DNA of 44,446 nt from positions 1 to 44,446 of the forward strand of contig PHAV01000020.1 in assembly GCA_002841765.1 (NCBI GenBank), in the 5' to 3' direction. Below, in pieces: positions 16,996 through 28,938 of this stretch; positions within the stretch are counted from its first letter, which is position 1; every line of letters begins with the position of its first letter. The stretch comes from Deltaproteobacteria bacterium HGW-Deltaproteobacteria-4 (GTDB lineage Bacteria > Desulfobacterota > Desulfuromonadia > Desulfuromonadales > UBA2197). Position numbers and translations under genes: made by a program. The notes beneath the pieces are model-generated. The model saw nothing but the letters and a program-made list of their open reading frames with translations. It ran no database searches and was not told the DNA's origin.

Positions 16996-17262
16996 ATGAA
17001 GAGTTGCGATCACTTTATCCCCGTTTCTGTCCCGTTTCAGCACAATCAGAGATTTCAACCCGTTAAGAGTAAAGTCGGCACGCGTTCCGGGCAGCAGCGT
17101 CGGTTGCTGCTCGGGGTGAGCTTCCTGTTGATCCTGAGCTGGACGGTTGGCGCGATCTTGCTTATCAGTATGCGGCGGGGTGAACGGGATATGGCAGAGG
17201 TGTTGGCGCAGCAGCGCGCAATTGCCGCCTCTTTTTCGAGGGAAATATCACGCAGTCGCTAG
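16996..17262 (+). CDS. Hypothetical small single-pass membrane protein
   Basis: An 88-aa protein not recognised. AGGAGG sits 7 bases before the ATG. Residues 1-33 are polar; RRLLLGVSFLLILSWTVGAI (about 35-54) is one membrane helix, followed by a basic, heptad-like C-terminus. The layout, with a positively charged cytosolic side on both flanks, does not give a function. It stands alone between the STAS gene (divergent) and nadE, which has its own candidate promoter. Confidence 0.6.
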   Translation: MKSCDHFIPVSVPFQHNQRFQPVKSKVGTRSGQQRRLLLGVSFLLILSWTVGAILLISMRRGERDMAEVLAQQRAIAASFSREISRSR

Positions 17263-17289
17263 GTAGAGGCTGAATTTTTTAGCTTTTTC

Positions 17290-17318
17290 TGGTCAAACCG
17301 GCGTAATGCCGCTACAAT
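17290..17318 (+). promoter_or_regulatory. Candidate sigma-70 promoter of nadE
   Basis: TGGTCA (17290-17295), 17-base spacer, TACAAT (17313-17318), 28 bp upstream of the ATG. The -10 is good, the -35 is weak. Confidence 0.45.
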
Positions 17319-17346
17319 ATCGACATTTTCAACCAAGGAGTTACCG

Positions 17347-19296
17347 ATGCCGGTCGATCTTGCCCCTCTGGGAATGTTGCGTGTCGCGGTTGCCAGTCCG
17401 GCGCTGCGCCTTGCTGATCCTCTCTATAATTGCGAAATCATCGCCGGAATGGCTGTAGAAGCCGCCGGGCAGGGGGCGCAAGTACTGCTCTGTCCCGAAT
17501 TGTCAGTGACGGGCTACAGTTGTGCTGACCTCTTTCTGCAACCGACCCTGTTGCATGGCGCAGAAGCCGGGATTGCCCGTTTGGCGGAACTTTCCCGGCA
17601 GTGGTCACTGACGTTGATCGTCGGCGCACCGTTGATGCAGGGGGGCAGACTCTTTAACTGTGCCGTTGTTATGGCTGCAGGCCGGGTTATTGGCGTTGTT
17701 CCCAAGCGGCATATCCCCAATAGTCAAGAGTTCTACGAGCGCCGCTGGTTCTGCGGCGCAGAGCAGAGCACGAGCCGGACAATTGTCCTTACCAGCGGGG
17801 AAGTTCCCTTCGGTACCGATCTGCTCTTCTCTCTACCGACTCCCGCTGCCGCCCTTTTCGGTATTGAGCTCTGCGAAGATCTCTGGAGCCCTAGTCCGCC
17901 GAGCGCCGACCTCGCTATGGCCGGCGCCACCCTGATTGCCAATCTCTCCGCCAGTCCCGAGACGCTGGGGAAGATGGAGTATCGCCGCGATCTGGTGCGC
18001 CTGCAGTCAGCGCGCTGTCTTGCTGCCTACGCTTATGCCGGCGCCGGTCCCGGCGAATCGAGCACCGATCTGGTCTTCTCCGGCCACTGCCTGATCGCTG
18101 AAAACGGCGTCATCCTCGCCGAGAGTGAGCGCTTCTCCTTTGCTTCGACGCTCACTCTCACTGATATCGATTGCGAGCGACTGCTCAACGAGCGGCGTCG
18201 CAGTTCGACCTTTGCGACAAGCTCCCTGTTACCAGTGCGCATTCTCCCTATCGAACTTCCCTCTGCAGCTCCGGTCACGACCCTGCTGCGCAGTATCGAT
18301 CCGGCACCCTTTGTCCCGTCGCATCGGCAAGAGCGGGCTGAACGCTGTGCGGAAATCTTTGCCATCCAGACGACCGGCCTTGGTCGGCGTCTCCTCCATA
18401 CAGCATCGCAAAAAATTGTCCTCGGCATCTCCGGAGGGCTCGATTCGACCCTCGCGCTGCTGGTGGCGGTCAAGGCCTTTGACAAACTCGATCTGCCCCG
18501 GAGCGGCATCGTCGCCGTCACCATGCCCGGTTTCGGCACCACCGCCCGCACCCGCAATAATGCCGAAGTCCTTGCGGCCAGCCTCGGTGTCACCTTACGG
18601 ATCATCTCCATCGATGCGGCGGTGCGGCAGCATTTTGCCGATATCGGTCACAACGAAGCCTGTCACGATATCACCTACGAAAATTCGCAGGCGCGGGAGC
18701 GGACACAAATTCTCATGGATATTGCCAATCAAGTCGGCGGACTGGTCCTTGGCACTGGCGATCTCTCCGAACTTGCCCTCGGCTGGTGTACCTTCAACGG
18801 CGATCATATGGCGATGTATGGGATCAATGCCGGGGTTCCCAAGACCCTGGTGCGCTATCTGGTTGAATGGTGCGCTGAGGAAGAATTCAGTGGCGAAACC
18901 GCGCAAATTCTTCACGATGTTGTCGCGACACCAGTCTCTCCCGAACTCCTGCCGCCGAACGCCAGTGGCGAGATTGCCCAGGTCACCGAGGATCATGTCG
19001 GCCCTTATCGCCTCCATGACTTTTTCCTCTATAACACCGTACGATTACACTTTGGCCCGCGCAAAATCTACACGCTCGCCTGCCTCGCCTTTGTTGGTGA
19101 ATATCCTCCTGCTGAAATCCATCGCTGGTTGACAGTCTTTTTCCAGCGCTTCTTTTCCCAGCAGTTCAAGCGCTCTGTCCTCCCGGATGGCCCCAAAGTC
19201 GGGAGCGTCGCTCTTTCCCCCCGTGGCGATTGGCGGATGCCGAGCGATGCCTCTGCCGCCCTGTGGCTGGCGGAACTGGAGGATCTTCATGTCTGA
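17347..19296 (+). CDS. nadE: NAD+ synthase, glutamine-hydrolysing
   Basis: A 649-aa two-domain enzyme that amidates deamido-NAD to NAD using glutamine. The N-terminal nitrilase-type glutaminase domain shows the triad E51 (CPELSVTGY), K120 (VPKRHIPN) and C176 (IELCEDLW). The C-terminal synthetase domain has the ATP pyrophosphatase loop SGGLDS at 363-368. Length is typical of the glutamine-dependent form. AAGGAG precedes the ATG. The stop overlaps the rsmI start by 8 bp. With nadB at 6564-8162, two de novo NAD steps are in this window but in separate units. Confidence 0.96.
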   Translation: MPVDLAPLGMLRVAVASPALRLADPLYNCEIIAGMAVEAAGQGAQVLLCPELSVTGYSCADLFLQPTLLHGAEAGIARLAELSRQWSLTLIVGAPLMQGGRLFNCAVVMAAGRVIGVVPKRHIPNSQEFYERRWFCGAEQSTSRTIVLTSGEVPFGTDLLFSLPTPAAALFGIELCEDLWSPSPPSADLAMAGATLIANLSASPETLGKMEYRRDLVRLQSARCLAAYAYAGAGPGESSTDLVFSGHCLIAENGVILAESERFSFASTLTLTDIDCERLLNERRRSSTFATSSLLPVRILPIELPSAAPVTTLLRSIDPAPFVPSHRQERAERCAEIFAIQTTGLGRRLLHTASQKIVLGISGGLDSTLALLVAVKAFDKLDLPRSGIVAVTMPGFGTTARTRNNAEVLAASLGVTLRIISIDAAVRQHFADIGHNEACHDITYENSQARERTQILMDIANQVGGLVLGTGDLSELALGWCTFNGDHMAMYGINAGVPKTLVRYLVEWCAEEEFSGETAQILHDVVATPVSPELLPPNASGEIAQVTEDHVGPYRLHDFFLYNTVRLHFGPRKIYTLACLAFVGEYPPAEIHRWLTVFFQRFFSQQFKRSVLPDGPKVGSVALSPRGDWRMPSDASAALWLAELEDLHV

Positions 19297-20140
19297 GTCG
19301 CACTCCGGCACTCTTTATCTCGTCGCCACGCCGATCGGCAACCTCGAAGATATCACCCTGCGCGCCCTGCGCATCCTTAAGGAGGTCGATCTCATCGCCT
19401 GCGAGGATACCCGCCACAGCCGCAAGCTCCTCAATCATTACGGCATTAGCACATCCTTGACCGCCTACCACCAGCATAACGAAGAGCCGAAAGCCGAGAA
19501 ATTGCTGGAGAAATTGCAGGACGGCAAGTCGATTGCCCTGATCTCCGATGCCGGTACTCCCGGTATCAGCGACCCCGGCTACCGTATCGTCGTCGCCTGT
19601 CGCAACGCCAACCTGCCGGTTGTCGCTATCCCCGGCCCCTCGGCGGTGATCAGCGCCCTGGCGATTTCCGGTCTGCCGACCGACGCCTTTGTCTTCGCCG
19701 GCTTCCTCCCCGCCAAGAGTACGGCGCGCAGGGAAGCTTTGACGCGACTGCGCGCCGAGCAGCGCACGACGCTCTTTTATGAAGCGCCGCACCGTCTCGG
19801 CGAGGCCCTGGCGGAGATCGTCGAGGAACTCGGGGCGGAGCGTGCGGTGGCGGTGGCACGGGAGTTGACCAAGATACACGAGGAGTTGGTGCGGGGGAGA
19901 GCAGAGGAGGTACAGCAGCACTTCGCTACTCGGGAGATCAAGGGGGAGATCGTCCTCCTTATCGGCCCGGCGACTGCGGCAGAGACACCGACTGTGACGG
20001 TCAAGGAGGCGCTGGCGCAGCTTCTCGCCGAAGGGATGCTGCTGCGCGCCGCTGTTAAACAGGTGGCCAAGGCTTACGGGCTACCGGGGGATGAGGTTTA
20101 CAAGGAAGCGTTGTCGCTTCGGGCTGCTGACGAAGAGTAG
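19289..20140 (+). CDS. rsmI: 16S rRNA (cytidine-1402-2'-O)-methyltransferase
   Basis: A 283-aa tetrapyrrole-methylase-fold enzyme that 2'-O-methylates C1402 in the ribosomal P site. Seen: [20 protein letters not shown] at the N-terminus, [24 protein letters not shown] and a C-terminal helical domain. The ATG at 19289 lies within the last codons of nadE with GGAGG upstream; translation is likely coupled. It converges on the nitroreductase gene with a single base between the stops and no visible terminator. Confidence 0.95.
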   Translation: MSESHSGTLYLVATPIGNLEDITLRALRILKEVDLIACEDTRHSRKLLNHYGISTSLTAYHQHNEEPKAEKLLEKLQDGKSIALISDAGTPGISDPGYRIVVACRNANLPVVAIPGPSAVISALAISGLPTDAFVFAGFLPAKSTARREALTRLRAEQRTTLFYEAPHRLGEALAEIVEELGAERAVAVARELTKIHEELVRGRAEEVQQHFATREIKGEIVLLIGPATAAETPTVTVKEALAQLLAEGMLLRAAVKQVAKAYGLPGDEVYKEALSLRAADEE

Positions 20141-20141
20141 C

Positions 20142-20669
20142 TTACTCCGGCTGACGATTCCGGTGGATTTTCCCGTCCGGCAGGCTGGCGCGGGGATGGC
20201 CGGGGAGGCGTTGGCTCGGCTGGCCGATGCCGATGATGCAGTCGACGTTCCACGCTTCCGGCAGATTGAGGATCTCCCGGACATTCGCCTCTGCACTGTG
20301 GCCGTTAGCATCGCTGCGCAGTCGCATCTGTGCCCAGCAACTCCCCAGCCCTATCGATTCTGCGGTCAGCTGCAGGATAATGGCGGCAATAGCACAATCC
20401 TCCACCCAGACATCGCTCACGGCCGGATCGGCGCAGATCGCCACCGCCAAAGGTGCGTTTTCCAGGAATTCAGCGCCATGCGCCTTAGCTTTGGAGAGCT
20501 GAGTGAGGAGTTGCGGATCGTCAACCACCACGAAATGCCAGGGGTTGCGCCCCCGTGATGTCGGGGCACGGAGGAGCGCTTCAGTCAGCTGGGCGAGCTG
20601 TTCCGGTCTGATCGGATTGGATTTAAACTGGCGAATACTGCGCCGTTGTTGCAAGAGCTCCATAAACAT
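20142..20669 (-). CDS. Nitroreductase-family FMN protein
   Basis: A 175-aa flavoprotein of the small nitroreductase fold. The N-terminal LLQQRRSIRQFKSNPI binds FMN phosphate; APTSRGRNPWHFVVVDD and GLGSCWAQMR are the other conserved blocks. The physiological substrate is unknown. AGGAGG precedes the ATG at 20669. It is the third gene in a ligA-acylphosphatase-nitroreductase run with 10 bp to its upstream neighbour. Confidence 0.88.
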   Translation of the reverse strand: MFMELLQQRRSIRQFKSNPIRPEQLAQLTEALLRAPTSRGRNPWHFVVVDDPQLLTQLSKAKAHGAEFLENAPLAVAICADPAVSDVWVEDCAIAAIILQLTAESIGLGSCWAQMRLRSDANGHSAEANVREILNLPEAWNVDCIIGIGQPSQRLPGHPRASLPDGKIHRNRQPE

Positions 20670-20679
20670 ATTGTCCTCC

Positions 20680-23053
<2,374 letters not shown>

Positions 23054-23096
23054 CTAATATCCGGACATTTCCACTAGTTCAGGAGTGTAGTGCCAT

Positions 23097-24368
23097 ATGT
23101 CAACGGAACAACTCTTTCATTTATTAGGTCTCGGCCTCCTTTTACTCTTCTCGGCCTTCTTCTCCGGCTCGGAGACAGCACTCTTTGCTCTCGATCGCAT
23201 GCGGTTGAACTATCTGGTGCAGAAGAAGCGGCGTCATGCCGAGAAGCTCGAAGAACTTCTTAGCCAGCCAGAGCGACTTCTCGGTACTCTGTTAGTCAGC
23301 AATAATGTCATCAATATTGCGCTCTCGGTTTTTGCGACAACTTTTCTGGTCGGTATATTCGGCGAGAAAAATAGTGAGTTTCTGACAATATTAATTCTTA
23401 CACCGCTACTCCTTATCTTCGGTGAAGTCACTCCCAAAACTTATGCGGCGCGGCGTGCGGAATCAGTTGCATTCGCCGTCCTGCCGGTTATTCGTTTCTG
23501 TATGCTTTTGCTCAAACCTCTTGTCTGGGTCGTAAGTGGCCTCTCGCGTTTGGTTATGCGGTGCCTGGGTCGGGAAGCGGGTCGGTCTGTGATCTCTGAA
23601 GATGAAATCAGGACGATCCTTACCAGTGGAGAACAATCCGGTGCTGTTGCGCAGGAAAAGCATTTGATGCTACACGGCGTTTTCGATTTGTCTCATATTC
23701 AGGTGCGCGATGTCATGGTTCCCCGACCTGAAATTGTCGGAATCGAGATAAAAACACCTTTTCCCGACCTGCTCCGTTTGATTCAAAATGCTCCCCATTC
23801 CCGTTTCCCGGTCTACGATGAACATCTCGATAAAATTGTCGGCGTGATTCACGCCAAGGACATTCTCCGTTATGTCGACCGTCCTGACGAGTTTTGTCTG
23901 CAGGAGCGGGTGCGCCCGCCTTACTTTGTTCCGGAATCGAAACGGATTGAAACACTGCTGCAATCCTTCCGGCGTTTGCGGATGCACATGGCCATCGTCG
24001 TCGATGAATATGGTGCTGTGGAAGGTCTGGTGACGATGGAAGATATCGTTGAACAGATCGTCGGTGAAATTGATGATGAATACGACATCGCCGAAATTGC
24101 TTTTCAGGAGATCTCACCGCGACATTATCTGATCGTCGGTGGGGAGTCTGTCCGCAGTGTTAACAAGCGCTTTGCTCTGGAGTTGTCGGAAGAACATGTG
24201 ACGACCATGGCCGGTTTCCTGCTGCGGCAATTCGGAACGATTCCAGCCGAGGGGGCGCACTGTTCGGCGCAGGGGGTGACCTTTGTAGTGCGGAGGGTCG
24301 GGGGACGACGGATTGAAGAGATTGAACTGATTCTGCCGGAGGGGGATAAATCTTTGGATCGTGACTAA
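23097..24368 (+). CDS. HlyC/CorC-family membrane protein (DUF21 + CBS + CorC_HlyC)
   Basis: A 423-aa protein. The DUF21 (CNNM) membrane domain covers about 1-190 with four hydrophobic segments and the conserved FFSGSETALFAL motif. Two CBS repeats follow (about 205-320; VRDVMVPRPEIVGIE; VDEYGAVEGLVTMEDIVEQI), then the CorC_HlyC domain (about 335-415). Members are linked to Mg2+/Co2+ efflux; the old name hemolysin is misleading. CAGGAG precedes the start. Its stop overlaps the stop of the converging histidine kinase by 3-4 bp. Confidence 0.93.
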   Translation: MSTEQLFHLLGLGLLLLFSAFFSGSETALFALDRMRLNYLVQKKRRHAEKLEELLSQPERLLGTLLVSNNVINIALSVFATTFLVGIFGEKNSEFLTILILTPLLLIFGEVTPKTYAARRAESVAFAVLPVIRFCMLLLKPLVWVVSGLSRLVMRCLGREAGRSVISEDEIRTILTSGEQSGAVAQEKHLMLHGVFDLSHIQVRDVMVPRPEIVGIEIKTPFPDLLRLIQNAPHSRFPVYDEHLDKIVGVIHAKDILRYVDRPDEFCLQERVRPPYFVPESKRIETLLQSFRRLRMHMAIVVDEYGAVEGLVTMEDIVEQIVGEIDDEYDIAEIAFQEISPRHYLIVGGESVRSVNKRFALELSEEHVTTMAGFLLRQFGTIPAEGAHCSAQGVTFVVRRVGGRRIEEIELILPEGDKSLDRD

Positions 24369-25735
24369 AGAGAGAAGTAGAAAGTAGCCCCTTCACGTTT
24401 TTTCCCCTCCGCCCAGATACGTCCGCCATGGCGGTGAATAATTTGCTGCGCTGTCGTCAGTCCTACGCCATTTCCTTCAAATTCCTCTTGTGTATGGAGG
24501 CGATGGAAGGGGCGAAAGAGTTGATCCGCTTTCTCCATATCAAAGCCGGCCCCATTGTCGCGGACAAAACAGCATTCAACGCCATCACGAACCTGGCGGC
24601 CAAACTCGATGACCGGATCTTGGGTGTTGCGGGTGTATTTCCAGGCATTCCCCAATAGATTCTCCAGCACGGAGCGGATCAGGTGCGGATCCCCTTGGCA
24701 GATGATCTTGTCGGCAATCACATAGTGAATGGACCGGTTGGGGGCGTTGGCCCTCTGCGTCGCGACAATCTCGTTTGTCATCAGACTTAAATTGATCGTC
24801 TCCAGCTTCATCTCCCTTTGTGCGTGGTGTGCCATCTGTAGCATGGCGTCAAGAAGTTGGTCCATCCGTTCACCGGCCACAATAATCTGTTCAAGTAAGT
24901 AAACTCCGGTTTCATCAAGTTGCGAAGAGTAAATGTCGTGAAGAACTTGAGACGAACCGTAAATGATGGTCAACGGCGTCTTCAGGTCGTGCGACAGGGA
25001 ATAGCTGAAGGCTTTCAAGTCATGGTTCAAGGCGCTGAGTTCTTGTGTCTTTTGCCGGAGTACTTCGTTTAGGGTAAGGATGCTCTGTTCCGTCTCCTTC
25101 CGTTTGGTGATATTCCTTACGGATTCAATGCCGGCTACGATCTTTCCCGAACTGTCACATAGTGGAGTGGAGATAATTTCAACATGAATAATTTCATCCC
25201 GCACCAGCGCGGCTGATTCGCGGCGATGAGGAAGACCGTCTTCATAACTTTGTAAGAGGTGGCAGTCTCCACATGCTGTCTCTCTCTTTTGATAAGCGCT
25301 GTAGCATGCTTCGCCGAGATGGTTCCCCATTAAATCGAGGTGAGCACGGTTTTGGTAAAGGATATTCAGCTTGAGGTCCTGGATACTGATAGCATCGCCG
25401 ATGACTTCAAGAATTGCTTCTGATTTGTTCTTTTCAATGCACGCAACTTCCAGTGCTTCTTGCAGTGAGTTTTCGAGTAAGTCGCGTTTTCGCCAGATAG
25501 ACGCGATATAGAGAATGAAGAGGATTAATGTTCCGCTGAAAAGAGCGCGAATAGCCATTTTTTGGGGGGAGGGAGAAAGAAAAACCTGAAAAAATGTTCC
25601 CCCCTCAAAAACCATATCGATGAGCGCTTCGCCGACAAAAGCAAAGAGAACTCCGCAAAGACCAAGAAAGACTAATAGAATTCCTTGATTCTGGGCGTTT
25701 TGAGATTTTTTCTTCTCTTTGTTCCCGCCGTTCAT
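24365..25735 (-). CDS. PAS-domain sensor histidine kinase with Cys-rich PAS motif
   Basis: A 456-aa membrane kinase. Two helices (about 18-36 and 62-81) flank a short periplasmic loop. A PAS domain follows (about 100-210), with Cys residues C144, C155, C158 and H159 (CGDCH). The HisKA domain has H249 (SYSLSHDLKTPL); the ATPase domain has N363, DNGAGF (393-398) and GNGVGL (421-426). No receiver is fused and no response regulator is adjacent, so it is an orphan kinase. The ATG at 25735 has GGAG 9 bases upstream; upstream alternatives (25750, or TTG at 25789) are weaker. Confidence 0.9.
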   Translation of the reverse strand: MNGGNKEKKKSQNAQNQGILLVFLGLCGVLFAFVGEALIDMVFEGGTFFQVFLSPSPQKMAIRALFSGTLILFILYIASIWRKRDLLENSLQEALEVACIEKNKSEAILEVIGDAISIQDLKLNILYQNRAHLDLMGNHLGEACYSAYQKRETACGDCHLLQSYEDGLPHRRESAALVRDEIIHVEIISTPLCDSSGKIVAGIESVRNITKRKETEQSILTLNEVLRQKTQELSALNHDLKAFSYSLSHDLKTPLTIIYGSSQVLHDIYSSQLDETGVYLLEQIIVAGERMDQLLDAMLQMAHHAQREMKLETINLSLMTNEIVATQRANAPNRSIHYVIADKIICQGDPHLIRSVLENLLGNAWKYTRNTQDPVIEFGRQVRDGVECCFVRDNGAGFDMEKADQLFRPFHRLHTQEEFEGNGVGLTTAQQIIHRHGGRIWAEGKKREGATFYFSL

Positions 25736-25843
25736 GTAATGGCGCTCCATGTGCAGATCAAAAATAAAAAACCGGATAACTTCTGCCAAGCAATACTCAT
25801 TCCATTTTAATCTTCCAGGGCCAATTCTGCCATCGATAGAGAA

Positions 25844-26206
25844 TCAAAGACTGAAGGCGTTGACGATGTGTTCGATTTGCGGGCCGGACGGGAGATAAAG
25901 GATGGCAATAACATCGAAACGTGGTTGTAATCCGCGGTGCTGGGTATCGCTCAGATACCATTGGGCGGTGCGAATGATCTGCCGCTGTTTTCGTGGCCCG
26001 ACCGCTTCTTGAGGAGAGCCGTAAGCAAGAGATCGCCGCGTCTTTACCTCGATAAAGATGAGTAGTTTGACATGTTGGGCAATGATATCGATCTCTCCGA
26101 CCGGGGTGCGGAGATTGCGAGCGACGATGCGGTACCCCTTTTCAGCGAGATAGAGAGCTGCGGCATCTTCACCGCAGCGACCAAGAGAGAGTCGGGCCTC
26201 GGTCAT
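25844..26206 (-). CDS. YraN/UPF0102-family nuclease-fold protein
   Basis: A 120-aa protein with the restriction-endonuclease-like core: GRCGEDAAALYLAEKGY, then GEIDIIAQ and FIEVKTRRS, containing the E, D and E-x-K metal-binding residues. Its function is unknown; a role in DNA or RNA processing is suggested by the fold and by its usual company with rnhB. The ATG overlaps the rnhB stop (ATGA). Confidence 0.92.
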   Translation of the reverse strand: MTEARLSLGRCGEDAAALYLAEKGYRIVARNLRTPVGEIDIIAQHVKLLIFIEVKTRRSLAYGSPQEAVGPRKQRQIIRTAQWYLSDTQHRGLQPRFDVIAILYLPSGPQIEHIVNAFSL

Positions 26207-26844
26207 GGTTCGGGAACATATTCCCGGACACCGCGAAAGCTTTTCCGGTGCAGGGGGGAAGGTCCAAAACGGGCGATGGCCGCGAGATGAGCTGCAGTCC
26301 CATAGCCTTTGTGTTCGGCAAAACCATATTGTGGGTAGTGGCGAGCAAAGGCGCACATGATCCGGTCACGGACAACTTTCGCCAGAACCGAAGCGGCCGC
26401 AATGGAGAGAGAACGGGAATCTCCTTGTTTGATGGTGAGTTGTGGCGTGCTGAGCGGTATTTTGCTGATGCCGTCGACAAGGAGATAATCTGCAGGAATC
26501 TGTAAACGCGTTACCGCTGTTTGCATTGCCAGCAAGGTCCCTTGCAAGATGTTGACACGATCAATTGTCGCCGTAGAAACAAGGCCGATAGAGAAGGCCC
26601 GTGCTTGACTAAGAATAAGGGGGTATAGTTCATCGCGTTTTTTAGCCGAGAGTTTTTTTGAGTCCGTTAAGCCGGGGAGATCGAAGCTGTCGGGCAGGAT
26701 GACCGCTGCCGCAATGACCGGTCCGGCGAGGGGGCCCCGTCCAGCTTCGTCAATTCCGGCGATGGCAGCATAGCCGCGTTGTTTAGCTGAAAGTTCGTAG
26801 TCAAGGGGAGTGCTTGTTGCTGTGTCGGGGAAGGATAGTTGCAT
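26203..26844 (-). CDS. rnhB: Ribonuclease HII
   Basis: A 213-aa enzyme that removes RNA from RNA-DNA hybrids and misincorporated ribonucleotides. The catalytic D32-E33 lie in AGIDEAGRGPLAGP, and LLVDG and DSRSLSIAAASVLAKVVRD carry the other acidic and conserved residues. AAGGAGG lies before the ATG. It is followed by yraN with a 4-bp overlap. Confidence 0.96.
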   Translation of the reverse strand: MQLSFPDTATSTPLDYELSAKQRGYAAIAGIDEAGRGPLAGPVIAAAVILPDSFDLPGLTDSKKLSAKKRDELYPLILSQARAFSIGLVSTATIDRVNILQGTLLAMQTAVTRLQIPADYLLVDGISKIPLSTPQLTIKQGDSRSLSIAAASVLAKVVRDRIMCAFARHYPQYGFAEHKGYGTAAHLAAIARFGPSPLHRKSFRGVREYVPEP

Positions 26845-26949
26845 GGTCGATTGACCCTCCTTGCATTTCCAGCTGGATTTCCGGAAATGTCTGCGCTACA
26901 ATCTTTCGGCTTTTGTTATTAAATTATTCAAAGTGAAGGAGAGTACGTT

Positions 26950-27141
26950 ATGGCTGGACTGTTTCTGGGAATCTTTTTTTTGGCATATCTCTTTTTGTTG
27001 GTCGACTGGAAGAATTTGCGTGCGGCCTTGGCACAAGGAGGGTGGGCGACCGCGTGTCTGTATCTCCTCCTGGCCGTACTGATTACAATTGTTTATTCGT
27101 CCCCTGAAACTGCAGTGATGGCGCCGGCTGTTCACCACTGA
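26950..27141 (+). CDS. Hypothetical 63-aa membrane protein
   Basis: Not recognised. GAAGGAG precedes the ATG by 7 bases. Two hydrophobic segments (about 2-18 and 34-50) are separated by a charged loop (DWKNLRAALAQGG), giving a hairpin in the membrane with a short C-terminal tail. It has no same-strand neighbour and is closed by a perfect 18-bp terminator. A TACAAT box near 26893 could be its -10. Confidence 0.55.
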   Translation: MAGLFLGIFFLAYLFLLVDWKNLRAALAQGGWATACLYLLLAVLITIVYSSPETAVMAPAVHH

Positions 27142-27170
27142 TCGACCGGACTTTAACATCAGTAGTGTAA

Positions 27171-27210
27171 AACAAAACGCCCCGATCAGCATGATCGGGG
27201 CGTTTTGTTT
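27171..27210. terminator. Bidirectional terminator between the 63-aa gene and rplS
   Basis: A perfect 18-bp stem (27171-27188 with 27192-27209) around a 3-base loop, with A-rich left and T-rich right flanks. It serves the plus-strand small gene and ends the ffh-rplS operon on the minus strand. Confidence 0.92.
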
Positions 27211-27219
27211 GGTCTTGGT

Positions 27220-27564
27220 TTAGTAGCGCTTCTCACGGATGCGGGCTGCTTTGCCCTGCAGGTTGCGCAGGTAATAAAGCTTGGCGCGCCGTACATCACC
27301 GCACATGACGACTTCTATCTTGTCGATGCTCGGCGAGTGGAGCGGGAAGATACGCTCGACGCCGTAGCTGTTCGAAATCTTGCGGACAGTAAAGCTGGAA
27401 CCGAGGCCGCGGTTGAGGCGCTTGATGCAGACCCCTTGATAAACCTGGATGCGCTGCTTGTCGCCTTCAACAATCTTAACGTGAACGCGAAGAGTATCGC
27501 CGCCTTTGAAGACCGGGATATTCTTGCGCATCTGTTCCATTTCGAGACGTTCAATTGTGTTCAT
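27220..27564 (-). CDS. rplS: 50S ribosomal protein L19
   Basis: A 114-aa protein of the 30S/50S interface. [20 protein letters not shown] and [18 protein letters not shown] are typical. GAGGAG sits before the ATG at 27564; the longer open frame upstream is not coding. It is the last gene of the ffh-rpsP-rimM-trmD-methyltransferase-rplS run. Confidence 0.98.
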   Translation of the reverse strand: MNTIERLEMEQMRKNIPVFKGGDTLRVHVKIVEGDKQRIQVYQGVCIKRLNRGLGSSFTVRKISNSYGVERIFPLHSPSIDKIEVVMCGDVRRAKLYYLRNLQGKAARIREKRY

Positions 27565-27643
27565 GTTTTCTTCTCCTCTATGCCGATTTTCGGACAAATC
27601 GTTTTGCTCCCGGCGCATGCACGGGGCGGGCTGTGGTTTAGAA

Positions 27644-28198
27644 TCAACGTCCTGTGAAGATCCGGTCGAGAATGATGGCCGCCGCCGCTCTGACCGGTAA
27701 ATGATTGTAGTCTGCAACTCCCTGAATCGATTGAAATGTTTCAAAGCTCCGCTCGATAATCTCCGGTGCCAGTCCTGATCCTGTCCCCAGAACCAGCAGA
27801 AGCGGCTCTTCTATGAGCAGGCGTTGGCAGTCTTGACCGTTCAACCCTTGCGGGCTTTTTGCACTGGTTACGATGATCCGTGCCGGTCGGGAGTGTTTCT
27901 TACTCCAGCGCTCCCGAGCCGTTTCAAGATCAGTCACTGTCTCCAGTAGTTGAAATGCGCTGCAACGATCGGGATTATGCGTCGAGCCATAACCGTGCAG
28001 CCAATGCTCAAGGATCTGCTCTACAACCTTTTGCTGTTCTTTGACCGGGGTGACGACAAAGAAACGTCCGACCCCGAAAGTGCGGCAGGTGCGAGCAATA
28101 TCATGCAGATCCAGATTGGTGACAGCGCTTGCAACCACCTCGTTGCAACGGTTGAGCACCGGGTAATGGACCAAGGCAACCGCAAGACGGCTTAACAC
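27644..28198 (-). CDS. SAM-dependent RNA methyltransferase (PF09936 type)
   Basis: A 184-aa protein of the SPOUT-like 'RNA methyltransferase' group placed between trmD and rplS in many bacteria. Features: [11 protein letters not shown] at the start, [10 protein letters not shown], and a C-terminal knot region [17 protein letters not shown] with [17 protein letters not shown]. The RNA target is not known to me. The start is a GTG at 28198 inside the trmD stop region (7-bp overlap). Confidence 0.85.
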   Translation of the reverse strand: MLSRLAVALVHYPVLNRCNEVVASAVTNLDLHDIARTCRTFGVGRFFVVTPVKEQQKVVEQILEHWLHGYGSTHNPDRCSAFQLLETVTDLETARERWSKKHSRPARIIVTSAKSPQGLNGQDCQRLLIEEPLLLVLGTGSGLAPEIIERSFETFQSIQGVADYNHLPVRAAAAIILDRIFTGR

Positions 28199-28938
28199 GG
28201 ACTGGAGCTTTCCTTCTCCTGCACCATGTCCGCGAGGAATTTTTTATCCTCAGCAGAGAGTTCAGCGCTTTCGAGTAGTTCCGGGCGCCGTAACCAGGTG
28301 CGTCTTAACTGTTCGGTCCGCCGCCACCGGGCAATCCTGGCATGGTCGCCGCTGAGGAGGGCTTCGGGAACCTTCATTCCGTTGAACTCCTGTGGTCGCG
28401 TATAATGCGGGTGCTCAAGGAGTCCGTCGGCAAAAGAGTCGGTGACTGCACTGTTGCAATTGCCAAGAACACCGGGAATGAGTCGGGCAATAGCATCGAT
28501 CATGACCATGGCCGGCAATTCCCCGCCAGTCAGGACAAAATCGCCAATAGAGTATTCGGCGTCGACCATGGAGCGGATGCGCTCGTCAAATCCTTCGTAG
28601 CGGCCGCAGACAAAGATAAGGCCGGTTTCCTGACTTAACTTCGCTGCTTCCTGCTGATCGAATCGCTGCCCTTGCGGGCTCATGAGCAGGACTTTTGATT
28701 GCGGCGTCTCTTCTTTCAGTTTCTGCAGCGCCCGCGCCACCGGTTCCGGTTTAAGGACCATGCCGTTTCCGCCACCATAGGGGATGTCGTCGGTGACTTT
28801 ATGGCGGCCCTCAGCCCAATCCCGTAGATACCAGGCGCGGATGTCAATGATGCCACGTTCTACCGCTTTCCCTAAAATGCTCATGGCAAAGGGAGATTCG
28901 ACCATGCTCGGGAAGAGGGTGAGCAGATCAAAGCGCAT
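28192..28938 (-). CDS. trmD: tRNA (guanine-37-N1)-methyltransferase
   Basis: A 248-aa SPOUT enzyme that makes m1G37 and prevents frameshifting. MRFDLLTLFPSMVESPF, DDIPYGGGNGMVLKPEP, ICGRYEGFDERI-type and YSIGDFVLTGGELPAMVMIDA motifs are all present (the SAM-binding trefoil knot). Its start overlaps the rimM stop by 11 bp and its stop overlaps the next methyltransferase. Confidence 0.97.
   Translation of the reverse strand: MRFDLLTLFPSMVESPFAMSILGKAVERGIIDIRAWYLRDWAEGRHKVTDDIPYGGGNGMVLKPEPVARALQKLKEETPQSKVLLMSPQGQRFDQQEAAKLSQETGLIFVCGRYEGFDERIRSMVDAEYSIGDFVLTGGELPAMVMIDAIARLIPGVLGNCNSAVTDSFADGLLEHPHYTRPQEFNGMKVPEALLSGDHARIARWRRTEQLRRTWLRRPELLESAELSAEDKKFLADMVQEKESSSPC

Noticed and set aside
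25253-25282. c-type heme site (CxxCH) in the histidine kinase
   Set aside because: Two membrane helices precede it with the N-terminus inside, so the PAS domain should be cytosolic, where heme c is not attached.
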